Source: Panax quinquefolius (Eukaryota; Streptophyta; Magnoliopsida; Apiales; Araliaceae). From it: DNA of 64,000 bases. Under the pieces are notes generated by a model that saw only the letters and a program-made list of their open reading frames with translations, did not search any database and was not told where the DNA came from. Positions 37,907-50,869 of this stretch are shown here, one piece after another; positions within the stretch are counted from its first letter, which is position 1; each line of letters starts with the position of its first letter. The stretch is from positions 57,014,107-57,078,106 of the forward strand of contig CM035170.1 of NCBI GenBank assembly GCA_020205615.1, read 5' to 3'. Made by a program: the position numbers and the translations under genes.

Positions 37907-40330
37907 TGTGAGACCCCAGTTTTTATTAATAAAGATTTAAATTTGGTCGAAATAATTTTTAATATTATGGTGTGAATTTGAGATAATATTATAGTTGTGG
38001 GTAGTATTTATAAATTTTGCAAAGTATGCAAGTGGTTATATTATATTCGATTGGTGGGGGAATATTCGGTTTAGCGGGGAATATTAAATACAACTGGCTC
38101 AATCATTGGTGGACCCCACAGCGAAATTATTGTCGGATTGAGAAAACGACAAAAATATTTTATTGAAATAACGGCGGAAGTTTTACTGGTGATTCTTGTT
38201 GAACTACTCGGTAGTAAAAAGTACGATAATATGTGTGGTTGCATAGTAGCACACGGTATTGATTATTGATGCTTATGTGAGAAGTCACTCGGTTTGATTC
38301 CATTATTGTCGATTAATAATATGAATTATTATAAGCGATAATGACGTTTTGTTTTATTCAGTATTATTAGCGTAATAAAAGCGAAACATCTTTTATATAA
38401 AATAGAATACTTTATTAAAGTTATTACTATAAATAGAATATATTATATTTTATTATGCATAGTGTTGCATAGTGTTTTGCATAGTGTTTTGCATAGTATT
38501 GCATAGTGTTTGCATAGTAAAATGTTTTTATATAAATAGAATATATTATATTTTATTTAAAAGATTTTCTTTAAATATGGACCGTCAGATTAAAGTAAAT
38601 CAATCTGACCGTTCATGGATTAGTTACTATGCATTCCATTTTCCTATAAATAAAGCTCATTCCTTCATTATTTTCTTACTGAATTCATTGAAACTCTGAG
38701 AGAGAAATTATAGAGAGAAGCTATAGAGAGAAAATTATAGAAAGAAGAAGAGTATTCTCGCTACTTCACTACTTCTATATTCATATTGGTTCTTTTACTA
38801 GTAAGGGTGTTATTCTTTCTTCTTGAAGAGAACTTACATTATTCCATTCATTATTATTACATTGGAATAACTTTGTAAAAGTGGCATACCCTATACATAA
38901 CTTTTGTACGTCTGCGTACCCTATACTTGGTGAAATCCTTATGTTATTCCATTGCTTATTATTACATTGGAATAACTTTTGTATCTGTGATTTACCCTAT
39001 ACTTGGTGACATTCTTCTATTATTCTACATTGGAACATCCTCACATGCATGTGTTTTACAGGACTGGTTAAGATTTTATTATTACATTTGAACATCCACA
39101 TGCATGTGTTTTTACGGGACTGGTTCCGCTCTTTATCATTCATTGGAATATCCTATCTCGTGTGTTTTTACACCGGATCCGGTTCCATCTTTATTATTCT
39201 CATTGGAACATCATCACATGCGTTAATGAATTTCACACGACTGGTTCCGTTATTATTATTACTGTTGGAATAACTTTGTCTATCTTAAGTACCGCATGCA
39301 TGGTGATTTCTTTTGTTATTCCATTCTTTATTATACCCAGTTGGTTAAAACTTTGACTTCTATACTCCATGAAATTAGTAGAATATCCTTGATATTTGCG
39401 TTTCATCCAGTATCTTTTCATGGAAATATTCTTCTGATCATTCTTGAATTTTACTCTACAAAACAAGTATCTTGTTGACAATTTGGACGTTACTAATTCC
39501 TGGATAAAATAATTCTTGAACTTGTTTTATTGAATTACTATGTCATTGTCATCATCCTCATGTTATATTATGTTATCTTTGGCTTACGTGCATAGATGAA
39601 CTTAGTATGATTATGACCAGGGATCATTCGGTATAATCATGACTTGATATAAATGATGTGACAAAAGTCCTTAGTGGCCTGTAATGCAGTGATGGATAGT
39701 TTTTGGTATGATTATGACCAGGGGTGATTCGGTATAGTCATGACCATTGATAACTTGATGAAAATCCTTGACCAGTGTACGAGGATGATTAGATGTGGTG
39801 GTTTATTTTTTAAAAATGAGTCTCGTGATAAAAATTGATGAAAACCTTTTAAAACCTAAAAGATAGTAGACTTTATTCTCTACTTGACTCTTTTAATGGA
39901 TTGCTTATTCAATTGCGATTAAACTTGTTGTCTATTGTATTTTATCGGTTTAACAACTTTTTGAAGGCTAATGGTAATTTATTACGCATTATCTTAGTCA
40001 TAATATTTCTTCTTGGGCTAGTTGAGCTCACCCTTTCTTTCACCGTTCTCTTGAAATGAGAACATAGCCGGGACGAGTCGGGGAACAGAGTAATGGTCCG
40101 AGAGGATAGCATTAGTAGTCCTCACTATTACGTGAAATAGTGTGATAATAGTTGTAATGAGGACTCCTTTTGAGTTTGTATAATATCTAGTAGATAATAT
40201 TTGTATTCAAACTCACGGTTTATGTCGTATTGTACCACAGCAGTTATATTAGTAAGTTGTATTTGAATTTATGTACCATGTAAGTGGCGACTCAAGATGG
40301 GTGACGATACCTAATTTTGGGGCGTCCACG
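37907..40330 (+). mobile_element. E2 5' LTR
   Basis: Starts TGTGAGACCCC and ends near GGGGCGTCCACG (expected GTCACA). TATAAATA at 38645-38652 with a leader of GAGAGAAATTATAG repeats. GCATAGTGTT repeats at 38457-38518. The hairpin minisatellite with ATTCCA/TGGAAT arms spans 38830-39350; regulatory-looking hairpins with TGATTATGACC arms lie at 39608-39770. Confidence 0.9.
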
Positions 40331-40332
40331 GT

Positions 40333-40343
40333 TGGTATCGAGC
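40333..40343 (+). other. E2 primer-binding site
   Basis: TGGTATCGAGC sits directly after the LTR. It matches the standard initiator tRNA-Met primer site TGGTATCAGAGC except for one missing A. Confidence 0.85.
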
Positions 40344-40518
40344 TTAGGATATGATCCTGGCTAAGATGTGAGAATAGTACTAGGAGGGGAGAGACGGGAA
40401 TTCCTTCGCTAGTATGACCTACCTAAATTTATTTGGTATTTAATTGGTCTTCAAATTAGGAGTATAGGGATAATATGTGATATGTTAATTAACCCTTATT
40501 TTATGGCAAGATTTGAAA

Positions 40519-41640
40519 ATGGCATCCGAAATGTTGAGAATAGCAATGGAGCACGAGGAGACTGTGATTCTCCACGAGATCAATAATCGGAGACAATGTA
40601 CAACAGGGATGGCGATAATCCTCCCATAAACAACAACACCGATTGATTACTAACGACAGTGCGTTTAAGAGGTTTTAGAATTCATGCAACATCGGTAAAG
40701 CGACTCATGTCCAAAACGTAGGTGGAAACACGGAAAACTCTCGGGCGGTCACCATTAAACAATTCAAGGAGTTGGGACCACCGGAGTTTAAGGAGAGCCA
40801 AAACCACTTGGCGGAAGCATGGATAAAGCGAGATTACCAAGATATTTGATGTCTTGGGATGCTCAGAGAGCAAAAGGTTCCTTTGCCGCCTTTATGTTCT
40901 TGCGCGGAGAGGCGGATTCTTGGTGGGAATCGGTAAAACGTACTCAACCCTCTTTATCTTGAAGATATCTTGGGAGAAGTTCGGGAGTCATTCAACGACA
41001 AATACTTTCTGAAAGTATTCGCCACATGAAGGAGGTGGAGTTTATCAAGTTGGAACAAAACAATATGGCCGTGTCGCAATACGAGGCAAAATTTGCGGAG
41101 TTATCACGATTTCGTCCCACTTGGTGGATAATGAAGAGAGAATGGCGCGAATGTTTTAAGAGGTTTGAAGCGAGATACGTCAACATCTTATTTCTCATAA
41201 ACCGTGTTTTTATTCGGATGTTGTAAATAGGGCTCAATTAGTGGAGCGCGATAATAACGAGTCAACCCAACTAAAAAGAAAGTAGCCGCAAAATTATAAT
41301 ACCGGTGAGTAGTCATCGAGCGGTGACAACAAGCGTGGAGGAAATCAACGGGCGGATATGGTAACCACTTGGTGGTAGTAATCGGGGCCAAAATAATAAG
41401 AATGGACATTTCAAGAAAAGGAGATTCAACAATGATGGAAAGACGTCGGCCAAAGACCCGCTTGAAAGGAAGAAGAACGACACCACCGGTCATATGCTTC
41501 AAATGCGGAGGAGAGGACACATCGGTCCGAAGCTGCGCCATGCCATCAAAGCATGTTATAATTGTGGAAGAGAAGGTCACTTAGCTCGATTTTGTCGTTT
41601 CTCAAGACAAATTCAACTAGGATGGAGGCACCAAAGGTCA
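40519..41640 (+). pseudogene. E2 gag (capsid core and two zinc knuckles), disrupted
   Basis: Starts ATG at 40519 (MASEML). It carries the retrotransposon gag core, with blocks WDAQRAKGSFA-like, HMKEVEFIKLEQNNMAVSQ and YEAKFAELSRF, then a basic glycine- and asparagine-rich stretch, and CCHC motifs CFKCGG...GH and CYNCGREGHLARFC near 41499-41595. At least six frameshifts or stops break it. The product would form the particle and bind RNA. Confidence 0.85.
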
Positions 41641-41689
41641 TCCCCGACAAACCCAAAGCCGTAGTTTAAGAGAGAGCGTTTTTTTTCTC

Positions 41690-42060
41690 GTGACGAGGAA
41701 CTGAATAAAATTATCACGGGTAAGTTAGTCGTAAGTTCTTGCGAAGTCTATACCGTGTTAGATACCGGTTCTACCCACTTTTTATTTCACCTAGTTGCAT
41801 TCAACGTTTGAATTTGACTCAAGAAGTTAAACTTTGACTTATTGGTTGAAACTTCGTTAGTAGGAGAGCCTTCGTTACTGCTACTATTTTTTTTAAATCT
41901 TGTTTAATTCAAATAAACATTTTCACGTTACACGTCGATCTTATCTTTTTGAAAATATTTGCCTTTGATGTGATTTTTGAGTCAATTGGTTAGCTACTCA
42001 TCATGCTTTTCGTAAGGTTGTTAGCTTTTATATTTATAACAACCTGTTACCGCAATTCAA
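41690..42060 (+). pseudogene. E2 retropepsin-like protease remnant
   Basis: VYTVLDTGSTH has the catalytic DTG at 41761-41769, followed by a degraded SFI...PSC and a hydrophobic segment (DLIFLKIFAFDVIF). Ty3 protease order. Broken downstream. Confidence 0.8.
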
Positions 42061-42329
42061 AGTAACCAAATCCTAAAGTTAATCATTGTCATATCAAGCC
42101 ATAAGTAAAGAGCCCCGATCCTTTCGTTGTTGACTTCCTTGTGTGGAATGCAATCGAAGCGGACTTTACATAGGCGACATCGTGAATGAAGATGGCAAGT
42201 TTATAGGTATCATTGTGAGATGCTATATCTAGGTTAAGGGATAGAAGTCACAGTTGGTATTAATGTGACGTACTATCCAAGTCTTGGACGAGAGTAACAG
42301 TTTTGAATGATATTTCTATCATTAATAAA

Positions 42330-42412
42330 TTTCTTGGCGTATTCTTGAAGACTTCCTAGCCTACCCTAGAACGTGAAATCGAATTTTGTATTGACCCCAG
42401 TACAAAAACCCA
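42330..42412 (+). pseudogene. E2 stub of reverse transcriptase N-terminus
   Basis: FLGVFLKTS, a stop, then EREIEFCIDPST: the segment just before the reverse transcriptase palm in Ty3/gypsy pol (FPEELPGLPPEREIEF-ID type). Pol stops here; the palm with YVDD, RNase H and integrase core are absent. Confidence 0.75.
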
Positions 42413-42429
42413 TTTCTTAAACCCTCAAA

Positions 42430-43555
42430 TAATTCTTCAACTAAAATGAACAGTTTACGTGGTTTATGATGAAAGTCATAATAAAAGCATAGGACTAATG
42501 AAAATCATGGGTATATGAGGTATTAGTAAGTTTTATGATGAGTTATGTTGCTTATTATGTGAAAACATGAAAGTTTCTTAGAAATCACAAAGAGTTGAAA
42601 ATCGATTTTTAGTGAAAAACGTAACATGAAATTCAATTGACCATATCTCCTGTTATATTTTGAATTTTTGAATGTGGTCAAGTCCTAGAGTTAGATCTAT
42701 GAGTTACCTAACTAATCCAAGTGGAATTACTGGAAAAGGTGTTGTAGATTTTTGTGTGGACTGATTTTAGCAAAGGAGTGCAAAGCTGCAAAAAACCGAA
42801 AAAGCTTCTGCCATGATTTTAGAGAGGCTATTTCGGCCACTTAAATTATGAGAAAAATTCTGGCCTTTTGGGACATGAAATTATATGGTATAAAAAGTAC
42901 CTCCTGTCCAAAAATGAGCTCATTACGACTTAAAATGAGCAAGTTATGACTATTTCAATATTTAGGTTTTTCCGATTTAAAAAACGCTATAACCGGAGTT
43001 CTATAACTCCGATGACCATGAAATTTAAACTGAAGCTCACGTTAACATGTGTAAGGTCCTGCCAAGATTTGGGAATTTTGGAGTTAAACTTGAGGTAGCT
43101 AATTTCTTAAGGAATTAAGTGGAAATTGATTTTAAAAAATAGTAAATGAATTTTAAAATTTCGAGAAAAATATATTTTCATTATGGGACTATATTATGCT
43201 AAATCCCAGAAAAGAAATATTTTTTGGGCTGATTTGGTATTTTTCATGAAAATAGTTTAATTCACGAACATATGAGTTAAATATGTTATGTGAAGTAACA
43301 AAGTTGAAAATAGGATTTTATGGCTAGAGAATCCTATATAGAGTATATGCATATTTTTTTGATGAGGATTTGATAATTGGTGATGATATCTTATGAGTAT
43401 GACATTTTGAATGATTAAATGCATTATATGGTAAAGTGTAAACAATTAAGATAAATTGTTTATAAATTTAAGAAGTGATTAAAATATTATTATAATATTA
43501 ATGTTATTAGATTATGAGATTATTAAATGATTGATAACATGGGGATATTCTTGAA
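42430..43555 (+). other. E2 non-coding block resembling a foreign LTR
   Basis: Replaces the deleted pol. It has no reading frame of note. Landmarks such as GATCTATGAGTTAC, GGCCTTTTGGGACATGAAA and GAGCAAGTTATGAC occur in the same order in the old insert in host intron 1 (8155-8480). E3 carries a near-identical copy at 58800-59950. Confidence 0.55.
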
Positions 43556-43644
43556 TCTGGATAAATTATATTATAAATGTTTAATATTTATCCTTTATCT
43601 CATTTGATTGATTCTTTATATCATTATCCTCATGTTTATATTAT

Positions 43645-44765
43645 GTTCAAAGTCATCTACGCCATTACGTTGCATGGATGGACTTGGTATGATTATGACC
43701 GAGGATTGTTAAGGCATAATCATAACCAGAATTGAAAACACAATTATCTTTGGCCGTAGTGCATGGATAATTTGTGGTCGTGATACTAATGAATATCCTT
43801 GGCACGTAGTGCGTGGATGATTCGATGATGTGGATTAATTATTGAGCGAGTCTCGTGAATGAAATATTAATTCATGGATGTGTTCAAAGTCATCTCGTGG
43901 CTTACGTGCATAGATGGACTTGGTATGATTATGACCGAGGATTGTTGGCATAATCATAATCAGTAATTGAAAACACAATTATCTTTGGTAGTAGTGCATG
44001 GATAATTTGTGGTCGTGATACTAATGAATATCCTTGGCCTCAGTAGTGCGGGGATGATTCGATGATGTGGATTAATTATTGAAATGAGTCTCGTGAATGA
44101 AATATTAATTCATGGATGTGTTCAAAGTCATCCGTGGCTTACGTGCATAGATGGACTTGGTATGATTATGACGAGGATTGTTTCGGCATAATCATAACTG
44201 TAATTGAAAACACAATTATCTTTGGTAGTAGTGCATGGATAATTTGTGGTGCGTGATACTTAATGAATATCCTTGGCTATCTAGTGCGTGGATGATTCGA
44301 TGATGTGGATTAATTATTGAAATGAGTCTCGTGATGAAATATTAATTCATGGATGTGTTCAAAGTCATCTACGTGGCTTACATGCATAGATGGACTTGGT
44401 ATGATTATGACCGAGGATTGTTCGGTATAATCATAACCAGTAATTGAAAACACAATTATCTTGGTAGTAGTGCATGGATAATTTGTGGTCGTGATACTAA
44501 TGAATATCCTTGGCACGTAGTGCGGGATGATTCGATGATGTGGATTAATTATTGAAATGAGTCTCGTAATGAAATATTAATTCATGGATGCGTTCAAAGT
44601 CATCTTTGTGGCTTACGTGCATAGATGGACTTGGTATGATTATGACCGAGTTGTTCGGTATAATCATAACCAGTAATTGAAAACACGAATATCCTTGCCG
44701 CGATTGGTGCATGGATAATTCGTGGTCGTGATACTATTAAGTCTGCGTCTTAGCATTATTGGTTT
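43645..44765 (+). repeat. E2 ~237-bp tandem array, five units
   Basis: Unit starts (GTTCAAAGTCAT) at 43645, 43882, 44120, 44357 and 44592. Each unit holds a TGATTATGACC/GGTATAATCA hairpin, an AATTATC/GATAATT hairpin and a GAATATCC/GGATGATTC hairpin. The units resemble the LTR region at 46540-46780, so the array probably arose from LTR sequence. It lies between the pol remnant and the purine tract. Confidence 0.92.
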
Positions 44766-44859
44766 TACGATTGTATATCTTTAGCTTTGTAGTGCAAAGA
44801 TGAATTGTTAATGAATAGCTTTGGCGATTTCAAAGATGAATTTAATATTTTAAACGATA

Positions 44860-44939
44860 AAAGGTATTCAAGGTATCCTCATCTCTTTATCATACCAGTG
44901 CGTACCCTAATTTCGGTGAAATTCCATAAGGAGGGAGAT
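44860..44939 (+). pseudogene. E2 pol terminal remnant and polypurine tract
   Basis: YSRYPHLFIIPVRT matches the last residues of the chromovirus pol seen at 13200 (KSRYPHIFDIPDTY). AAGGAGGGAGAT at 44928-44939 is the polypurine tract directly before the 3' LTR. Confidence 0.8.
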
Positions 44940-47299
44940 TGTGAGACCCCAGATTTTATTAATAAAGATTTAAATTTGGTCGAAATAATTTTTAATATTA
45001 TGGTGTGAATTTGAGATAATATTATAGTTGTGGGTAGTATTTATAAATTTTGCAAAGTATGCAAGTGGTTATATTATATTCGATTGGTGGGGAATATTCG
45101 GTTTAGCGAGGGAATATTAAATAAATGGCTCAATCATTGGTGGACCCTATTAATTAATTATTGTCGGATTGAGAAAACGACAAAAATATTTTATTGAAAT
45201 AACGGCGGAAGTTTTACCGTAGTTCTTGTTGAACTACTTTCGGTAGTAAAAAATGAATGTCGTGTGGTTGCATAGTAGTACGCGCGGTATTGATTATTGA
45301 TGCTTATGTGAGAAGTCACTCAGTTTGATTCCATTATTGTCGATTAATAATATGAATTATTATAGCGATAATGACGTTTTGTTTTATTCGTATTATTAAC
45401 GTAATAAAAGCGAAACATCTTTTATATAAAATAGAATACTTTATTAAAGTTATTACATAAATAGAATATATTATATTTTATTATGCATAGTGTTGCATAG
45501 TGTTTTTGCATAGTGTTTTGCATAGTATTGCATAGTGTTTGCATAGTAAAATGTTTTTATATAAATAGAATATATTATATTTTATTTAAAAGATTTTTCT
45601 TTAAATATGGACCGTCGATTAAAGTAAATCAATCTGGACCGTTCATGGATTAGTTCTTATGCATTCCATTTTCCTATAAATAGAAGCTCATTCCTTCATT
45701 ATTTTCTTACGAATTCATTGAAACTCTAGAGAGAGAAATTATAGAGAGAAGCTATAGAGAAAATTATAGAAAGAAGAAGAGTATTACTGCTACTTCACTA
45801 CTTCTATATTCGGTTCTTTTTTACTGTGAGGGTGTTATTCTTCTTCTTCTTGAAGAGAACTTACATTATTCCATTCACTATTATTACATTGGAATAACTT
45901 TGTAAAAAAGTGGCATACCCTATACATAACCTTTGTATACGCGGCATACCCTATACTTGGTGAAATCCTTATGTTATTCCATTGCTTATTATTACATTGG
46001 AATAACTTTTGTATCTGTGATTTACCCTATACTTGGTGACATTCTTCTATTATTACATTTGGAACATCACGTCTGTGTGTTTTACAGGACACAGTTCCGC
46101 TCTTTATCATTACATTGGAATATCCTATCTATCGTGTGTTTTACAGGATCTGGTTCCATCTTTATTATTACATTGGAACATCACATCTTGTTGTGAATTT
46201 CACACGACACGGTTCCGTTATTATTATTCTGTTGGAATAACTTTGTCATCTGAATCCGCATGCATGGTGATTTCTTTTGTTATTCCATTCTTTATTATAC
46301 CCAGTTGGTTAAAACTTTGACTTCTATACTCCATGAAATTAGTAGAATATCCTTGATATTTGCGTTTCATCCAGTATCTTTTTCATGGAAATATTCTTCT
46401 GATCATTCTTGAATTTTACTCTACAAAACAAGTATCTTGTTGACAATTTGGACGTTACTAATTCCTGGATAAAATAATTCTTGAACTTGTTTTATTGAAT
46501 TACTATGTCATTGTCATCATCCTCATGTTATATTATGTTATCTTTGGCTTACGTGCATAGATGAACTTAGTATGATTATGACCAGGGATCATTCGGTATA
46601 ATCATGACTTGATATAAATGATGTGACAAAAGTCCTTAGTGGCTCATAATGCGATGATGGATAGTTTTTGGTATGATTATGACCGGGGGTGATTCGGTAT
46701 AGTCATGACCATTGATAACTTGATGAAAATCCTTGGCCAGTAGTACGGGGATGATTAGATGTGGTGGTTTATTTTTTAAAATTTGAGTCTCGGCGATAAA
46801 ATTGATGAAAACCTTTTAAAACCTAAAAGATAGTAGACTTTATTCTCTACTTGACTCTGTTAATGGATTGCTTATTCATTGCAGTTAAACTTGTTGTCTA
46901 TTGTATTTTATCGGTTTAACACCTTTGTTGAAGGCTAATGGTAATTTATTACGCATTATCTTAGTCATAATATTTCTTCTTTGGGCTAGTTGAGCTCACC
47001 CTTTCTTTCCTTTGTTCTCTTGAAATGAGAACATAGGCGGGGACGAGTCGGGGAGCGGAGTAATGGTCCGGAGGATAGCATTAGTAGTCCTCACTATTCG
47101 TGAAATAGTGTGATAATAGTTGTAATGAGGACTCCTTTTGAGTTTGTATAATATCTAGTAGATAATATTTGTATTCAAACTCACGATTTATGTCGTATTA
47201 TTACCTTGCAGTTATATTAGTAAGTTGTATTTGAATTTATGTACCATGTAAGTGGCGACTCAAGATGGGTGACGTATACCTAATTTTGGGGGCGTCACA
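44940..47299 (+). mobile_element. E2 3' LTR (2,360 bp)
   Basis: TGTGAGACCCC to GGGGGCGTCACA. TATAAATA at 45675-45682; hairpin minisatellite 45855-46310. Close to the 5' LTR, with differences clustered at CNG sites and a few longer replacements. Confidence 0.93.
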
Positions 47300-47326
47300 G
47301 TGTATACCTATTTTGGGGGCGTCACA

Positions 47327-49514
47327 ACGGAAGTTTTACCGTTAACTGTTGAAACACTCGGTGTTAAAAGTACAGTGATACGTGTAGTTGCATAGTAGTA
47401 CACAGTATTAATTATTGATGCTTATGTGAGAAGTTACTTAGTATTGTTCAATCGGGTATTCGGGACACTTTTCGTGTCGAGTTACTATTCACGAATTACT
47501 ATTCACGAGTTACTATTCACGGGGTACTATTGATCACCTGTAAAATATATTTCTTTTCGGTCCAAATCGTTTTTGGGTACAATATTATTCCATAAGGAGA
47601 TGTGCTAATTTTTCAGACCGTTGGCTGAAGTTATAATAGTAAATCAATATGGATCGCTGGTTTAAATTTTTAATAATAAATCAAATGTACCGTTATACTT
47701 TTTAAGTTTTAATAGTAAACCAATATGGACCGTCCGTTTAAAAGTAAATCAATCTGGACCATTCATGAATTAGTTACTATTCAGTCCATTTTCCTATAAA
47801 TAGAAGCTCATTCCTTTATTATTTCTTACGAATTAACTGAAACTCTAGAGAGAGAAATTATAGAGAAACTATAGAAAAATATTACTCGCTACTTCCTACT
47901 CTTATATTCGGTTTCTTTTACGGTGAGGGTATTATTTCTTTTGTAATCATGAAGAGAACTTCTATTATTCTATTATTTATTATTACATTGGAATAACTTT
48001 GATATCTGTGAGCTACCTTATATTTGGTGAAATTCTTCTGTGGTTCCATTATTTATTATTACATCGAGAATATCCTCACATGCATGCGTTTACGCGGACA
48101 CAGTTCCATTATTTATTATTCGTGGAATATCACGTGCGTGCGTTCTGTGGGACTGTTCCATTCTTTATTATTACATTTGGAATATCACATGCATGCATGC
48201 GTTTTGGCGGACTGGTTCCATTATTTATTATTTTGTCAAAATATCCATTACGTGCGTTTACACGGACCTAGTTCCATTCTTTATTATTACATTTGGAATA
48301 TCACATGCATGCGTTTTATCTGGGACTGGTTACGTTATTTATTATTACATTTGGAATAACTTTTGCATGCGATCTATCGCATGCATGGTGATTTCTTTTG
48401 TTATTCCATTCTTTATTATACTAAGTTGGTTAAAACTTTGACTTCTATACTCCATGAAATTAGTGGAATATCCTTGATATTTACGCTTCATCCAGTATCT
48501 TTTCATGGAAATATTCTTCTGAGCATTCTTGAATTTTACTCTACAAAGAAGTATCATGTTGACAATGTGGACGTTATTAGTTCTTGAATAAATTAATTCT
48601 TGAACATGTTTTATTGAATTCTTATATCATTGTCATCATCCTCATGCTTATATTATATATGTTGAAAGTCATCTGTGGCCTGTAGTGCATAGATGGACTT
48701 GGTATGATTATGACCAGGGATTATTCGGTATAATCATAACCGTAATGTTATAAATGATGTGGAAAAAGTCCTCATTGGCCCGTAGTGCATTGATGGACAT
48801 TTTTTAGTAAGATTATGGCTATGGATTCTTTTTGGTCGTAGTGCAAAGATGAATTGTTTTATGGCATGATCGGGAATAGTTGATGAAAACATGATTATCT
48901 TTAAGCAGTAGTGCATGGATAATTCGTGGTCGTGATACTAAAGAATATCCTTGGTAGTAGTGCAGGGTGATTCGATGATGTGGATTATTTATTAAAATTC
49001 CCAAATGATAAAAGTGATGAAAAACCTTTTAAATCATAGAAGATAGTAGATTTTATTCCCTACTTGACTCTTCTAATGGATTGCTTGTTCATTGCGATTA
49101 AACTTGATAGTTATTATATTTTATCGGTTTAACATTGTTGAAGGCTAACGATAAATTATTACGCATTATCTTAGTCATAATATTTCTTCTTTGGGCTAGT
49201 TGATCTCACCCTTTCTTTTCTTTGTTCTCTTGAGAAATGTGAGTGTATGACTAGACTAGTCGGAAAACAGTGATGGTCTAGATGTTTGCATTAGTAGTCC
49301 TCACTATTCTATGAAATAGTGTGATAATAATTGTAATGAGGACTCCTTTTGAGTTTTTATACTCTCTAGTAGACAATATTTGTATTCAAACTCACAGTTT
49401 ATGTTTTGTCGTATTGTACACGACAGTTGTATTATTAAGTTGTATTTGAATTACGTACCATGTATATCATGCGACTCAAGATGGGTGATGTATACCTGTT
49501 TTGGGGCGTCCACG
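47327..49514 (+). mobile_element. E1 5' LTR, distal part
   Basis: Continues the LTR begun at 34958. GAATTACTATTCAC repeats at 47477-47535; TATAAATA at 47795-47802; hairpin minisatellite of eight 50-70-base units at 47965-48425, often with GCATGCATGCG between arms; loop-conserved hairpins 48665-48970. Ends near GGGGCGTCCACG. Confidence 0.88.
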
Positions 49515-49516
49515 GT

Positions 49517-49528
49517 TGGTATCAAAGC
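49517..49528 (+). other. E1 primer-binding site
   Basis: TGGTATCAAAGC, one mismatch from the initiator tRNA-Met site TGGTATCAGAGC, directly after the LTR. Confidence 0.85.
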
Positions 49529-49703
49529 TTAGGGATATGATTCCTGGATAAGATGTGAGAATAGAACTAGGAGGGGAGAGACGGGGAATTCCTTCGCTAG
49601 TATGACCTACCTAAGTTTTTTTTGGTATTTAATTGGTCGGTCAGAATATAGGGATAATATGTTACATGTCAATTAACCTTTTGTTTTGTGGCAGTATCTA
49701 AAA

Positions 49704-50800
49704 ATGACATCGTAGAATGTTGAGAATAGCAATGGAGCACAGGAGACCATTGATTCTCCACAGATCAATAATCAGGAAAATGTGCAACACGATGGCGATT
49801 ATCCTCCTGTAAACAACAACACTGATCAATTGACGAACGACTGTACGTTTAAAAACTTTTTAGAATTCATGCAACATCAGGCGAAGGCAACTCCTGTTTA
49901 TAATGCAGGAGGAAACAATGGCAACCCACGGTTAGTCACCGCTAAGCAATTCAAGGAGTTGGGACCACTGGAGTTTTTGGGAAAGCGAGAACCACTTAAA
50001 GGCGAGGCGTGGTTAAAGCGAGATCACCAAGATATTTGATGTCTTGGGATGCTCCGAGGAGCAAAAGGTTCCCTTGCCACCTTTATGTTGCGTGAAGAGG
50101 CGAGATCACTTTGGTGGGAATCTATAAAAGCGTTACCCGACTGGCCTTTCAAGATGTCTTGGGAGAAGTTCCAAGAGCTATTCAATGACAAGTACTTTCC
50201 CGAAAGCATTCGTCACATGAAGGAGGTGGAATTTATCAAGTTGGAGCAAAACAAAATGACCATATCGCGATCAAATCCAAGTTTGCCGAGTTGTCCGTTT
50301 GCGTCCCACTTGGTTGATAATGAAGAGAGAATGGCGGATGTTTTAAGAGGTTTGAAGCCGAGATATCGTCGATATCTTATTTCTCATAAACCGTGTTTGT
50401 ATTCGGATGTTGTAAATATGGCTCGATTAGTGGAGTAGCGCGATAATGAGTCAACGAACTAAAAGAGACCGGTAGGCAAAATGATAATACCGCGATAATA
50501 ATCATCAAAGTGGTGACAATAAGCATGGAGGAATCAACATGCGAAATGGTAACCACTTTGCCGGTGGTAATCATGGTCAAAACAATAAGAATGGACATTT
50601 CAAGAAGAGAGAGATTCAACAATGATGGAAAGACGTCAGCACCAACACCCGTTGTTAAAGAAGGAGAACGGCCACCTATCATATGCTTCAAATGCGGAGG
50701 GGAGGGACACATCGGTCAAAGCTAGCGATCTGAGTCAAAAACATGCTATAATCGTTGAAGAGAAGGTCACTTAGCCTAATTTTGTCGTTCACCGAAGACA
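49704..50800 (+). pseudogene. E1 gag, disrupted
   Basis: ATG at 49704, stop three codons later in the present sequence. Readable parts: QHDGDYPPVNNNTDQL and RLVTAKQFKELGPLEFLGKR in one frame; KIFDVLGCSEEQKV in a second; FMLREEARSLWWESIKALP, KFQELFNDKYFPESIRHMK and DVLRGLKPRYRRYLISHK in a third. This is the Ty3 gag capsid core (ARSWWE, F-Y-P, EF-L-Q...SV-EYE-F...). Zinc knuckles CFKCGGEGHIGQS and a damaged CYN...REGHLA follow at 50688-50780. The best-preserved gag of the window. Confidence 0.9.
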
Positions 50801-50869
50801 ATTTCAGCTAGGATGGAGGCACCAAAGGATGTCCCAGACAAGCCAAAGCTAGTAATTTAAGAGAGAGCA

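Larger units (their letters stand above)
37907..47299 (+). mobile_element. Full-length non-autonomous gypsy element E2 (9,393 bp), TSD GTGTA
   Basis: Two 2.4-kb LTRs, PBS, gag, protease, a stub of reverse transcriptase, a non-coding block, a tandem array, a pol-end remnant and a purine tract. GTGTA flanks it at 37902-37906 and 47300-47304. No RNase H or integrase core, so it must have relied on enzymes supplied in trans. The reading frames are broken many times, some perhaps by sequence error. Confidence 0.95.
35231..47326 (+). mobile_element. Solo LTR S2 with TSD ACGGA, containing E2
   Basis: Starts TGTAAGACCTC at 35231. It runs to 37906, is interrupted by E2, and ends with TACCTATTTTGGGGGCGTCACA-type sequence at 47305-47326. 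ACGGA flanks it at 35226-35230 and 47327-47331. About 2.70 kb without E2, closely related to S0. TATAAATA at 36446-36453; GAGTTACTATTCAC repeats 36728-36930; ATCTTTGG/CAAAGAT hairpin units 37165-37355. Confidence 0.9.
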
